Both the position numbers and the translations under genes were made by a program. A stretch of DNA of 64,000 bases from Gallionella sp. (GTDB lineage Bacteria; Pseudomonadota; Gammaproteobacteria; Burkholderiales; Gallionellaceae), in the NCBI GenBank assembly GCA_028707275.1, contig JAQTUP010000003.1, positions 124,001-188,000 on the forward strand, in the 5' to 3' direction. Under the pieces are notes generated by a model. It was not told the DNA's origin and made no database searches. It was given only the letters and a program-made list of their open reading frames with translations. This document shows positions 34,371 to 43,503 of this stretch, in pieces. Each line of letters begins with the position of its first letter. The stretch's first letter is position 1.

Positions 34371-35699
34371 ATGAAAATTAACTCACTGATACTTCTTCTT
34401 GTCGCGGCCGTCGGCTCATCAAGCTGGGCGCAGGCGACTGATCTGCTGGATATTTATCACAGCGCCCAGACCAGCGACCCGGTGTTCGCCGCCGCACGCG
34501 CCGCGCAACAGGCAGGGCAGGAAAAGTTGCCGCAAGGCCGCGCCTTGTTGATGCCGAGCGTGAATCTTGTCGCGAACAGCACCTTCAACGATTTAACGAC
34601 GCAGTACAAGGGCGCCTTCCCTTTCCCGGGGGGAACTAATCGTTACAATAGTCACGGCTACGGCGTGACGTTGGTTCAGCCTCTGTTTCGCCAGCAAAAC
34701 TGGGTGGCCTACAGTGAGAGCGAATTACAAGTAGCCCAGGCGGATGCGCAATTCAAAATCGCAGAACAAGACCTGGTGCTGCGCGCGGCCGAGGCTTACT
34801 TCGATGTGCTGATTGCGCAGGACAGCGTGCATTTGGCTTCCGCGCAAAAAACGGCTATTTCCGAGCAGTTGGCTCAGGCGAGGCGAAACTTCGAAGTGGG
34901 CAGCGCCACGATTACCGATACCCACGAGGCTCAGGCGCGTCACGACTTAACCAGCGCGCAGGAAATTGCCGCTCAAAATAATCTGGAAATCAAGCGTAAC
35001 GCCTTGCAACAGCTGATTAATGCGCAGCCTCAGGCGCTCAGGCCACTCGGGGGGCAATTCAAGCTGGAAGCGCCGCAACCTGCCGATATGGAAGCCTGGG
35101 TAAATGAGGCTCAGCTGAACAGTCCCCAGCTGGCCATCGCCCAAGCGGGTGCAGGGCTTGCCGCGAAGGAAGTGGATCGCAACAGGGGCGGGCACTTGCC
35201 GACAGTGGATCTGGTGGCGAATTATTCAAAAAATTATGCGAACGGCAGCAGTTTCGGTGTCGGGAGCGACAGCACCAACAAGAGTGTGGGAGTGCAACTG
35301 AATATGCCGCTCTTTCAGGGGGGGGCGACCAATTCAAAATGGCGAGAAGCCGAGGCTAACAGTGAACGGGCGCGTCAGGAGCTGGAAAACGCGCGGCGTA
35401 ATGTTGCGCTGAAAACGCGTCAGGCTTATTTGGGCGTGGTGAGCGGCATCGCACAGGTGAAAGCCTTGCAGCAGGCACTCACTTCCAGCGAAAGTGTGCT
35501 GGACGCCAGCCGTCTGGGGCAGGAAGTCGGCGTTCGAACAAATCTGGACGTGCTCAATGCACAGCAGCAATTCTACTCAACCCGCCGCGACCTGTATCAG
35601 GCCGAATACAACTACTTGTTGAGCCAGCTGCGCCTGAAAGCGGCCGTGGGTTCGCTGGGGGAAGCGGATCTGGCCAGGGTCAACCAGTCGCTCAACTGA
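34371..35699 (+). CDS. tolC: TolC-family outer-membrane channel protein
   Basis: A 442-residue TolC with signal peptide MKINSLILLLVAAVGSSSWA cut before QATDLLDIYHSAQTSDP, the usual TolC N-terminus. Two OEP domains follow, with LVQPLFRQQNWVAY and VGVQLNMPLFQGGATNSKWREA. It is the outer-membrane exit duct for type I secretion or tripartite pumps. Unlike the factor at 15838 it lacks a lipobox cysteine. The start at 34371 is chosen for the signal peptide. It sits next to the polysaccharide locus but is probably not part of it. Confidence 0.93.
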   Translation: MKINSLILLLVAAVGSSSWAQATDLLDIYHSAQTSDPVFAAARAAQQAGQEKLPQGRALLMPSVNLVANSTFNDLTTQYKGAFPFPGGTNRYNSHGYGVTLVQPLFRQQNWVAYSESELQVAQADAQFKIAEQDLVLRAAEAYFDVLIAQDSVHLASAQKTAISEQLAQARRNFEVGSATITDTHEAQARHDLTSAQEIAAQNNLEIKRNALQQLINAQPQALRPLGGQFKLEAPQPADMEAWVNEAQLNSPQLAIAQAGAGLAAKEVDRNRGGHLPTVDLVANYSKNYANGSSFGVGSDSTNKSVGVQLNMPLFQGGATNSKWREAEANSERARQELENARRNVALKTRQAYLGVVSGIAQVKALQQALTSSESVLDASRLGQEVGVRTNLDVLNAQQQFYSTRRDLYQAEYNYLLSQLRLKAAVGSLGEADLARVNQSLN

Positions 35700-35706
35700 T
35701 TTGAGC

Positions 35707-35757
35707 TTGACAGCTTCGGTGTGCGGCTGATTAAATGCGCGTTCACTGAATGAACGC
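35707..35757 (+). promoter_or_regulatory. Promoter and autoregulatory operator candidate of the MarR_EPS gene
   Basis: TTGACA (35707-35712), an 18-base spacer and TTAAAT (35731-35736) are followed by the inverted repeat GCGTTCA-CTGAA-TGAACGC (35739-35757). The repeat lies over the expected transcription start and ends five bases before the ATG, where a bound MarR dimer would block initiation. Confidence 0.6.
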
Positions 35758-35762
35758 ACCGC

Positions 35763-36110
35763 ATGGCTAACGACACCACCAGCTACGGCTTACTTAAAAC
35801 CTTGACAGACAACCCCGGTCTTTCCCAAAGAGATTTGGCGAAACGCCTGGGTGTCAGTCTTGGCAAGGTAAATTTTTGCCTGAACGCTTTGGTCGAAAAA
35901 GGCTGCCTGAAAGTGGGCAATTTTCGCAACAGCAGCAACAAGCTGGCATACATCTATGCACTCACCCCGCACGGTGTCGAGCAAAAAGCGCAAATGACGG
36001 TGGAATTTCTGCAAATCAAGATGCAGGAATATGAGCGCCTGCACGCGGAGATAGCAGAGTTGAAACGCGCCGTTGAACAGAATGAATTGCGGGGGAACTC
36101 ACATGAATAA
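35763..36110 (+). CDS. MarR-family EPS-associated transcriptional regulator
   Basis: A 115-residue winged-helix protein matching the MarR_EPS type (TIGR04176 as I know it): LLKTLTDNPGLSQRDLAKRLGVSLGKVNFCLNALVEKGCLKVGNFRNSSNKLAYIYALTPHG (read in parts), then a C-terminal coiled coil of about 35 residues for dimerisation. These regulators stand at the head of exopolysaccharide or O-antigen clusters, as here. An inverted repeat over its own promoter suggests autorepression. There is no clear Shine-Dalgarno. Confidence 0.9.
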   Translation: MANDTTSYGLLKTLTDNPGLSQRDLAKRLGVSLGKVNFCLNALVEKGCLKVGNFRNSSNKLAYIYALTPHGVEQKAQMTVEFLQIKMQEYERLHAEIAELKRAVEQNELRGNSHE

Positions 36111-36134
36111 ATTTATTGCATGGTCGGGGCGTCA

Positions 36135-36905
36135 ATGAAAGCCGTTATTCTTGCGGGCGGTTTGGGTACGCGCATCAGCGAAGAAACATCCACCCGGCCA
36201 AAGCCCATGGTGGAGATTGGCGGCAAGCCTATTCTTTGGCATATCATGAAAAGCTACTCCGCCCACGGCATCAACGAATTTGTGGTGTGTTGCGGCTACA
36301 AGGGCTATGTCATCAAGGAGTATTTCGCCAATTATTTTCTGCATATGTCCGATGTGACTTTTGACATGCAGAATAATCAGATGGAAGTTCACCAGCGCAA
36401 TGCCGAGCCGTGGAAAGTAACCCTGGTGGATACGGGCGAGGACACCATGACCGGCGGTCGCCTGAAGCGCGTGGCCGGGTATGTCAAGGATGAAGAGGCT
36501 TTTTGTCTGACCTATGGTGATGGTGTGAGTGACGTTAACATCACCGAGCTGATCGCCTTCCACAAGGCACAGAACGTCAAGGCAACGTTGACGGCTGTCC
36601 TGCCTCCCGGTCGCTTCGGTGCGCTCGATATGCAGGGTAATAAGGTCAACAGTTTTCGCGAGAAACCACAGGGCGATGGTGCGATGATCAACGGCGGCTT
36701 CTTCGTGTTGTCTCCGCAAGTCATCGATTACATCGCCGACGACAAAATCACCTGGGAGCGCGAACCGATGGAGCGACTGGCTGAAGAAGGAAGCCTGGCA
36801 GCGTTTCATCATTCCGGTTTCTGGCAGCCGATGGACACCTTACGCGACAAGATGCATCTCGAAGAGTTGTGGCAGTCGGGCAAAGCGCCCTGGAAGTGCT
36901 GGTAA
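36135..36905 (+). CDS. rfbF: Glucose-1-phosphate cytidylyltransferase
   Basis: A 256-residue nucleotidyltransferase: [39 protein letters not shown] (in parts) carries the GGxGTR...RPKPM signature, then [15 protein letters not shown] and [12 protein letters not shown]. It makes CDP-glucose from CTP and glucose 1-phosphate, the first step to CDP-3,6-dideoxyhexoses. ATG at 36135 is used, since the family starts there. Followed by rfbG and rfbH in pathway order. Confidence 0.96.
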   Translation: MKAVILAGGLGTRISEETSTRPKPMVEIGGKPILWHIMKSYSAHGINEFVVCCGYKGYVIKEYFANYFLHMSDVTFDMQNNQMEVHQRNAEPWKVTLVDTGEDTMTGGRLKRVAGYVKDEEAFCLTYGDGVSDVNITELIAFHKAQNVKATLTAVLPPGRFGALDMQGNKVNSFREKPQGDGAMINGGFFVLSPQVIDYIADDKITWEREPMERLAEEGSLAAFHHSGFWQPMDTLRDKMHLEELWQSGKAPWKCW

Positions 36906-37008
36906 GCACAGATTACAGTTTTCCATCCACGGTTGAATGTTGATGCAACAAAGATTTTATACTTAACCGTAAACGGCGTTTCGCCTCACAATTAAGGAGA
37001 ATTGCTCA

Positions 37009-38100
37009 ATGACTTCAGCCTTCAGCAATCAACTGTCAACGAATACTTTTTTTCATGGAAAAAAAGTATTGATCACCGGTCACACCGGCTTCAAGGGAAG
37101 CTGGTTGTCGCTCTGGTTGCAGTCCATGGGTGCCGAGGTAGTGGGCTTTGCATTAGCACCTCCGACCAGGCCCAGCCTGTTCGAGGTGGCAGGAGTCGGA
37201 AAAGGTATGACCAGCATCGTCGGCGATATCCGCGATCTCAGCTCTCTGCGCGCGGTGTTTGCCGAGCATAAGCCTGAGATCGTGATTCACATGGCGGCAC
37301 AGGCACTGGTGCGTTATTCGTATGTCGAGCCGGTCGAGACTTACTCCACCAACGTGATGGGTACGGTCAACCTTCTGGAAGCTGTGCGCGGTTCGGGCAG
37401 CGTGAAGGCCGTGGTGAACGTGACCTCAGACAAGTGTTATGAGAACCGCGAATGGCTGTGGGGCTACCGCGAGAACGAAGCGATGGGTGGCTTTGACCCG
37501 TACAGCAACAGCAAGGGCTGTGCGGAGTTGGTGGCATCGGCCTATCGCAGTTCTTTTTTTCATCCTGATAAATATCAGCAACATGGCGTGGCTCTCGCTT
37601 CGGCTCGTGCCGGCAACGTCATCGGCGGTGGCGACTGGGCAGAAGACCGGCTTATCCCGGACATTCTGCGCGCTATCACCGATGGCCGCCCGGTCAATAT
37701 CCGCAACCCGCATGCCATTCGTCCCTGGCAGCATGTGCTGGAGCCGTTGTCAGGCTATCTGTCGCTGGCGCAAAAACTCTGTGAAGAGGGCGCCGCCTAT
37801 GCGGAAGGCTGGAACTTCGGACCCAACGATGAAGATGCCAAACCGGTACAATGGATCGTGGATCAGCTGACCCAATCCTGGGGTGAGGGGGCCGGCTGGG
37901 TAGTGGATGGCGGCGATCATCCTCACGAAGCGCATTACCTGAAGCTGGATTGTTCCAAGGCGCACGCGCGCCTTAATTGGCATCCGCGATGGCATCTGGA
38001 CGAAGCCCTGGACAAAATCGTCGAATGGCATCGTGCCTGTCGCGATGAAAAAGACATGCGTGAAGTAACGCTCCGGCAAATCAACGCATATAACATGTGA
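37009..38100 (+). CDS. rfbG: CDP-glucose 4,6-dehydratase
   Basis: A 363-residue short-chain dehydratase with NAD-binding TGHTGFKGSWLSLWL and the catalytic YSNSKGCAELV (YxxxK). Other CDP-glucose dehydratase marks are MAAQALVRYSYVEPVETYSTNVMGT and IRPWQHVLEPLSGYL. It converts CDP-glucose to CDP-4-keto-6-deoxyglucose. AAGGAGAAT lies before the ATG. The 100-base gap after rfbF is the widest inside the rfb genes. Confidence 0.96.
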   Translation: MTSAFSNQLSTNTFFHGKKVLITGHTGFKGSWLSLWLQSMGAEVVGFALAPPTRPSLFEVAGVGKGMTSIVGDIRDLSSLRAVFAEHKPEIVIHMAAQALVRYSYVEPVETYSTNVMGTVNLLEAVRGSGSVKAVVNVTSDKCYENREWLWGYRENEAMGGFDPYSNSKGCAELVASAYRSSFFHPDKYQQHGVALASARAGNVIGGGDWAEDRLIPDILRAITDGRPVNIRNPHAIRPWQHVLEPLSGYLSLAQKLCEEGAAYAEGWNFGPNDEDAKPVQWIVDQLTQSWGEGAGWVVDGGDHPHEAHYLKLDCSKAHARLNWHPRWHLDEALDKIVEWHRACRDEKDMREVTLRQINAYNM

Positions 38101-38143
38101 CTGATACGGATGCATATTGAATTGAAATTAGCAGAGGCTTAGT

Positions 38144-39457
38144 GTGGACAAAGAAGTTATCAAGCAGCAAATATTGAATCTGGTCGAGCAATATAGCGCG
38201 CTGCAATATGCAGAGAAAGCTTTCACGGCAGGCACATCCGTTGTTCCACCTTCCGGTAAAGTGATTGGTGCGCCTGAACTTAAAAACATGGTCGAAGCCT
38301 CCCTGGATGGATGGTTGACGACCGGGCGCTTCAACGAAGCCTTTGAAAAACGCTTTGCCGAATTTGTCGGCGTGCCTTATGCGCTGACGACTACGTCAGG
38401 TTCATCGGCTAATCTGCTGGCATTTACAGCGCTTACTTCGCACAAACTGGGTGCACGCGCTTTGAAGCCGGGTGATGAAGTGATTACTGTGGCAGCAGGC
38501 TTTCCGACTACCGTGAATCCCATCTTGCAAAATGGTATGGTGCCAGTGTTTGTGGATGTGGATATCCCCACTTACAACATCGATCCTGCCAGGATTGAGG
38601 CGGCGTTGACTGAGCGCACCCGCGCCGTCATGGTGGCCCACACGCTGGGCAATCCGTTCGATCTGGATACGGTCATGGCTATAGCTGAAAAGCACAATCT
38701 CTGGGTGATCGAAGATTGCTGTGATGCGTTGGGTTCGCGTTACAAAGGCCGCCATGTCGGAACCTTTGGCCACATCGCGACTTGCAGTTTTTATCCAGCG
38801 CACCATATTACCATGGGCGAGGGCGGCATGATTTTCACTAAAGATCGCGACCTGCGCACCATCATTGAATCGTTCCGCGACTGGGGACGCGATTGTTACT
38901 GTGGGCCGGGCTGCGACAATACATGCGGTAAACGCTTCAGTCAGCAACTGGGTTCGTTGCCTATGGGCTACGATCACAAGTACACCTATTCGCACCTGGG
39001 ATACAACCTAAAGATCACCGACATGCAGGCCGCCTGTGCGCTGGCACAACTGGACAGGTTGTCAGGCTTCATCGAGGCTCGCAAACAGAACTTCGCCTTC
39101 CTCAAAGAGCGCCTGAAATCTTGCGAAGAATTCCTGATCCTGCCGGAAGCCACTGCCGGTAGCGAGCCGTCGTGGTTTGGTTTTCCGATCACTTTGCGCG
39201 CCTCGGCCGACATCGACCGTGTCGAGTTGCTGAAATATCTGGATCAGTACAAGATCGGCACGCGCCTGCTGTTTGCGGGTAACCTGACGCGCCAGCCGTA
39301 TTTTGAAGGGCGCAGCTATCGCATCAGCGGTGAGTTGACCAACACGGACAAGATCATGAATGACACGCTTTGGATCGGTGTGTATCCGGGTCTGACCGAA
39401 GAGATGTTAAGTTTTGTGGTCGAGAAGATCGAAGCGTTCTTTGGCGTGAATTTCTAA
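38144..39457 (+). CDS. rfbH: CDP-4-keto-6-deoxyglucose-3-dehydrase (E1, RfbH)
   Basis: A 437-residue PMP-dependent [2Fe-2S] dehydrase of the DegT fold. The usual Schiff-base lysine is replaced by His in [13 protein letters not shown], the defining mark of E1 dehydrases, and the iron-sulfur cysteines are in [13 protein letters not shown]. It removes the C3 hydroxyl of CDP-4-keto-6-deoxyglucose; a reductase partner (E3, AscD/DdhD type) normally supplies electrons but is not in this window. GTG start at 38144, preceded by AGAGG. Confidence 0.95.
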   Translation: MDKEVIKQQILNLVEQYSALQYAEKAFTAGTSVVPPSGKVIGAPELKNMVEASLDGWLTTGRFNEAFEKRFAEFVGVPYALTTTSGSSANLLAFTALTSHKLGARALKPGDEVITVAAGFPTTVNPILQNGMVPVFVDVDIPTYNIDPARIEAALTERTRAVMVAHTLGNPFDLDTVMAIAEKHNLWVIEDCCDALGSRYKGRHVGTFGHIATCSFYPAHHITMGEGGMIFTKDRDLRTIIESFRDWGRDCYCGPGCDNTCGKRFSQQLGSLPMGYDHKYTYSHLGYNLKITDMQAACALAQLDRLSGFIEARKQNFAFLKERLKSCEEFLILPEATAGSEPSWFGFPITLRASADIDRVELLKYLDQYKIGTRLLFAGNLTRQPYFEGRSYRISGELTNTDKIMNDTLWIGVYPGLTEEMLSFVVEKIEAFFGVNF

Positions 39458-39465
39458 GGAAAATT

Positions 39466-40644
39466 ATGAAACATCTCTCGACCGCCGCCCTCAATGTCGA
39501 AGGTCAGCCAATGTTTAAGATGCTGGATAAAGTTCAGCAGCTTGAGCGAGCCGGGCGTGAAATTCTTCACTTCGAGCTGGGTGAACCCAATTTTGATACC
39601 CCATCCAACATAGTTGATGCAGCTTGCCAGGCTTTGCGAGATGGCGAAACACATTACGCAAGTTCAATGGGGCTATATGCATTTCGAGAGGTGGTGCAAC
39701 AGACGACGCAGATCTCACGTGGTTTTAAGCCTGAAATTGATCAGATACTGGTTACCCCTGGAGCCAATGCGATTATTTACCTTGCCGTTAGTTGCCTGGT
39801 GAACCCCGGAGAGGAGGTGATAGTTCCTGATCCAGGCTTTCCAACTTACTATTCGGCAATACGATACTGCGGGGCGATACCGGTAACCGTTCCTCTCCAT
39901 GAATCAAATCAGTTCAGACTAAATCCTGACGATCTGCGTAAATGCATTACTTCTAAGACTAGATTGATAATTATCAACTCGCCAAGCAATCCGACGGGTG
40001 CTGTCATGACACCCGATGAGATTGACGAGGTGGCACGTATCGCAGCAGAACATGATATTTATTTGTTGAGCGATGAAATCTACGCACGCATGGTATTCGA
40101 TGGTGTAAATAGATTTCATACGCCGGCGATGCTGGATCATTGTAAAGAAAGAACCATCATTATCAATGGGTTCAGTAAAGCTTTTGCGATGACGGGGTGG
40201 CGACTTGGCGTAGCCATTGGCCCTAAAGATGTCATTGAAAAAATGGGGCTGGTAGTGCAAACGATTGTGTCATGCGTTCCTCCCTTTATTCAGCTTGCCG
40301 GGATTGAGGCGATCAAAGGCGATCAATCCGCGATCGCGAATATGCTGATCTCCTATCAGCAACGTCGCGATGTACTTGTTGACGGGCTTAATAGCATCCC
40401 TGGAATCAAATGTGTTAAGCCAGAAGGGGCGCTTTACGCCTTTCCAAATATTTCTGGCACAGGAATGACCAGTGAGGAATTTGCTGATTTTGCACTGGAT
40501 AAGGCAGGAGTCGCATTATTGCCAGGCAATAATTTTGGTGAGTATGGTGAAGGCTATGTTCGCCTGTGCTATGTGAATACGCTGGAAAACATTGAGCTCG
40601 CAGTTGTAAAGCTCAGGCAAGCAATAGAGGAGCGTCAAGAATGA
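39466..40644 (+). CDS. Class I/II PLP aminotransferase (AspC-like fold)
   Basis: A 392-residue fold-type I aminotransferase: HFELGEPNFDTPSNIVDAA, VTPGANAIIYLA, NSPSNPTGAVM, LLSDEIYARMVFDG and the PLP-lysine motif INGFSKAFAMTGWRLG, with substrate Arg in YVRLCYVNT. These act on amino and keto acids; sugar aminotransferases are normally of the DegT type, so it is unlikely to aminate the nucleotide sugar directly. It lies between rfbH and the ThDP enzyme, overlapping the latter by ATGA. It may make the 2-keto acid that the next enzyme uses. Substrate unknown. Confidence 0.88.
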   Translation: MKHLSTAALNVEGQPMFKMLDKVQQLERAGREILHFELGEPNFDTPSNIVDAACQALRDGETHYASSMGLYAFREVVQQTTQISRGFKPEIDQILVTPGANAIIYLAVSCLVNPGEEVIVPDPGFPTYYSAIRYCGAIPVTVPLHESNQFRLNPDDLRKCITSKTRLIIINSPSNPTGAVMTPDEIDEVARIAAEHDIYLLSDEIYARMVFDGVNRFHTPAMLDHCKERTIIINGFSKAFAMTGWRLGVAIGPKDVIEKMGLVVQTIVSCVPPFIQLAGIEAIKGDQSAIANMLISYQQRRDVLVDGLNSIPGIKCVKPEGALYAFPNISGTGMTSEEFADFALDKAGVALLPGNNFGEYGEGYVRLCYVNTLENIELAVVKLRQAIEERQE

Positions 40645-42446
40645 GTCAATTGATTCGAGTAAGCGATTTCATCGTCGATTTCATATACAACCTGGGCGTT
40701 GACACGGTCTTCACTGTGACTGGCGGCGGTGCGATGTTTCTGAATGATGCGGTTGCAGCGCATCCTAAAATGAAGGCTGTTTGTAATCACCACGAGCAGG
40801 CATGTGCGATGGCTGCTGTTGGATATGCCAAGTTACGCAATGGTTACGCCTCAGCAATTGTGACGACAGGTTGTGGTGCAACAAATGCAATCACAGGGCT
40901 GCTGGATGCATGGCAAGATAATCTTCCGTGTATCTTCGTGTCAGGGCAGGTCAAGCGTAAGGAAACTTGTCACAACGCTACGGTGCCACTGAGACAATTT
41001 GGAGTTCAAGAGGCCGATATTATCCCCGTAGTCAAACCGCTCACTAAATATGCGGTCATGATCAACGATCCGCAGGATGTTATGTTTGAGCTGGAAAAGG
41101 CCGCATTTTTGGCCAGGACCGGACGTCCTGGCCCTGTATGGATAGATGTGCCGCTTGACGTTCAAGGCGCTTCTGTCGCCCTTGAATCGCTCCGACACTA
41201 TATTCCCGAGCCTGATATGGTCATCAAGCCTATCCCCTCGGCAGACGATTTGGAAGCGTTAACGGGCAAGTTCGCCACCGCTAAGCGTCCCATCATCATT
41301 GCGGGAAACGGAATTCGCCTGGGTGGGGGCATTGAGCTGTTTCAGAAATTTGTCGAAAAAAGCAAGATTCCCGTTGCTGTGTCTTACCTGGGTGCCGATT
41401 TATTGTCGAGCGATCACCCTCAGTATGTAGGGCGTCTTGGTATTAAGGGTGACCGTGCAGGTAATTTTGCGGTTCAGAACGCTGACTTGGTTATTTCTAT
41501 TGGTTGTCATCTCAGTGTTGCCCTGACAGGTTTTGAGTATGAGCTGTTCGCTCGTGAGGCCAGGCTTGTGGTGGTTGACATTGATCCAAATGAGCACTGT
41601 AAGAATACCGTCAAGATTGACCAGTTTATCCATTCTGATGTGGTGGGATTTTTTTCCTTGTTACCCTATCCAACTCCAGTGGACGCTTGGAACGACTGGG
41701 GGATGACTTGCCGTAAGTGGCGAGAGCAGTGGCCTGTTAGCTTGCCAGGCTATGCTGACGGTAAAGAGGGAATCAATAAATACTTCTTCATCGAGAAGCT
41801 TAAGGATCACCTGAAGCCTGACTCTGTCGTGGTGTCCGATGCGGGTTCTTCCTACTATGTTACCTCGCAGGCTTTGAAAATCCGCGATCAGCAGCGCTAT
41901 GTGACTTCCGGCGCGCAGGCGGATATGGGTTTTACCCTGCCTGCTGCGATTGGTGTCAGCGTTGCAAGGGGTGGTCGAGAAGTTGTTGGCATCACTGGCG
42001 ATGGATCGCTGCAAATGAATATTCAGGAACTGCAGACGCTGGTACACCATCAATTTCCGGTTAAGCTCGTGGTGTGGAATAACAATGGCTACCTTTCGAT
42101 TCGTGCGACCCAACGCAAGTTTTTTGCCGGGCGTGCACTAGGTACCGATCCGGAGTCCGGCATTTCATTTCCATCTACTGAAAAAATTGCAGTCGCTTAT
42201 GGTATTCCGTTTCATCGTGTATCTGAATCCGTGCTGCTTGATACAGCGCTGACTCAACTGATGGCAGCATCTGGGCCGATGATTCTTGAGGTAATGTGCC
42301 CGCAAAACCAAGAAATTATCCCCACGGCCAGCTCCAAAAAAATGCCAGACGGACGCATGGTATCCAAGCCGCTTGAGGATATGTACCCTTTCCTGGATCG
42401 AGAAGAATTTCTTGCAAATATGATCGTGAAACCGCTTGATGAGTAA
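40641..42446 (+). CDS. Acetolactate-synthase-like ThDP-dependent enzyme (YerE-like candidate)
   Basis: A 601-residue three-domain ThDP enzyme. It has catalytic Glu52 in CNHHEQACAMAA, a central domain PIIIAGNGIRLGGG, and the ThDP/Mg motif from GDGSLQMN (about residue 453) to NNNGY. Yersinia YerE, of this family, couples pyruvate-derived acetaldehyde to C4 of a CDP-4-keto-3,6-dideoxyhexose, giving yersiniose. Placement after rfbFGH makes the same kind of reaction likely here. True acetolactate synthase is less likely: no small regulatory subunit or ilv gene is near. Overlaps both neighbours. Confidence 0.85.
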   Translation: MSQLIRVSDFIVDFIYNLGVDTVFTVTGGGAMFLNDAVAAHPKMKAVCNHHEQACAMAAVGYAKLRNGYASAIVTTGCGATNAITGLLDAWQDNLPCIFVSGQVKRKETCHNATVPLRQFGVQEADIIPVVKPLTKYAVMINDPQDVMFELEKAAFLARTGRPGPVWIDVPLDVQGASVALESLRHYIPEPDMVIKPIPSADDLEALTGKFATAKRPIIIAGNGIRLGGGIELFQKFVEKSKIPVAVSYLGADLLSSDHPQYVGRLGIKGDRAGNFAVQNADLVISIGCHLSVALTGFEYELFAREARLVVVDIDPNEHCKNTVKIDQFIHSDVVGFFSLLPYPTPVDAWNDWGMTCRKWREQWPVSLPGYADGKEGINKYFFIEKLKDHLKPDSVVVSDAGSSYYVTSQALKIRDQQRYVTSGAQADMGFTLPAAIGVSVARGGREVVGITGDGSLQMNIQELQTLVHHQFPVKLVVWNNNGYLSIRATQRKFFAGRALGTDPESGISFPSTEKIAVAYGIPFHRVSESVLLDTALTQLMAASGPMILEVMCPQNQEIIPTASSKKMPDGRMVSKPLEDMYPFLDREEFLANMIVKPLDE

Positions 42447-43503
42447 TCAGGCAGTTAGCCGTCATTCTATTGTGGCCACAGATTTTGAATTTATGACCAG
42501 CCAATATTCGATTTGCTGGGATAAATTGCGCGATAAAACGGTGGTAATTACCGGTGCCGCTGGTTTTCTGGCAGCATACATGGTGGAGACGTTGTTGTTT
42601 CTCAATGAGACGCAACAGCTCAATGTGACAGTCATTGCCGTTGTCAGGAATCGAGATGGATTTATCCAAAGATTTTTCCATCATCTGAAAAGATCTGACT
42701 TGATATGTATCGAGCAAGACATTAGCTTACCATTGCAGGTGGATCGTAAAATTGATTTCGTTATTCATGCGGCAAGCCAAGCCAGCCCGAAATACTATGC
42801 GACAGACCCTGTCGGTACGTTGAGCGCAAACACGTTAGGTACAGCGCAGCTGTTGGAATTGGCACGGACACACCAAACGGAAGGGTTTCTCTACTTCAGC
42901 AGTGCGGAGGTCTACGGTGAGCCGATTCGTGTGCCGACTGGCGAGTCTGATTATGGCTATCTTGACCCGTTGGCAGTTCGCTCGTGTTATGCGGAAAGCA
43001 AGCGGATGGGAGAAAATATGTGTGTGTCCTGGCACGCACAGTATCAAGTGCCAACTAAAATTGTTCGCCCATTCCATACCTATGGACCCGGCATGAAACT
43101 TGATGACGGTCGCGTTTATGCCGACTTTGTGGCCGATGTGGTGAATGGGCGAGACATCGTATTGAAAAGTAATGGTTTAACCAGACGTTCATTTTGCTAC
43201 CTGGCAGATGCTACCGCCGGATTTTGGACTGTGTTATTGAGTGGTGCGAATGCACAAGCTTATAACATCGGTAATCCGGACGGGGAAATCAGCATTCGCG
43301 ACTTGGCGAAGCTGGTCGCCGGGCTTTATCCGGAAAAACGCATATCAGTGAGATTTGAGCATCGTAAAGAGTCGGAAGATTATCTCACCAGCCAGATTTC
43401 TGTTACATGCCCTGATATAACATTTGCGAAGAGCTTGGGGTGGAGCCCGGTTACATCAATTGAAAATGGATTTCGTAGAACAATAGAAAGTTATCAATCA
43501 TGA
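42439..43503 (+). CDS. NAD-dependent sugar epimerase/dehydratase (extended SDR)
   Basis: A 354-residue extended SDR: VVITGAAGFLAAYMVETLL for NAD, FVIHAASQASPKYYATDP, and SCYAESKRMGENMC carrying the YxxxK catalytic pair, then VRPFHTYGPGM and FCYLADATAGF. It most resembles UDP-glucuronate decarboxylase / dTDP-glucose dehydratase-type enzymes. In this context it could reduce or epimerise the branched sugar, as YerF does in yersiniose synthesis, but that is inference. ATG at 42439 overlaps the ThDP gene by eight bases. Confidence 0.85.
   Translation: MSNQAVSRHSIVATDFEFMTSQYSICWDKLRDKTVVITGAAGFLAAYMVETLLFLNETQQLNVTVIAVVRNRDGFIQRFFHHLKRSDLICIEQDISLPLQVDRKIDFVIHAASQASPKYYATDPVGTLSANTLGTAQLLELARTHQTEGFLYFSSAEVYGEPIRVPTGESDYGYLDPLAVRSCYAESKRMGENMCVSWHAQYQVPTKIVRPFHTYGPGMKLDDGRVYADFVADVVNGRDIVLKSNGLTRRSFCYLADATAGFWTVLLSGANAQAYNIGNPDGEISIRDLAKLVAGLYPEKRISVRFEHRKESEDYLTSQISVTCPDITFAKSLGWSPVTSIENGFRRTIESYQS

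Noticed and set aside
40641..42446. Catabolic or biosynthetic acetolactate synthase (IlvB)
   Set aside because: No ilvN, ilvC or budA neighbour and strict overlap with nucleotide-sugar genes; family-level similarity alone does not decide, so a carboligase of sugar synthesis is preferred.
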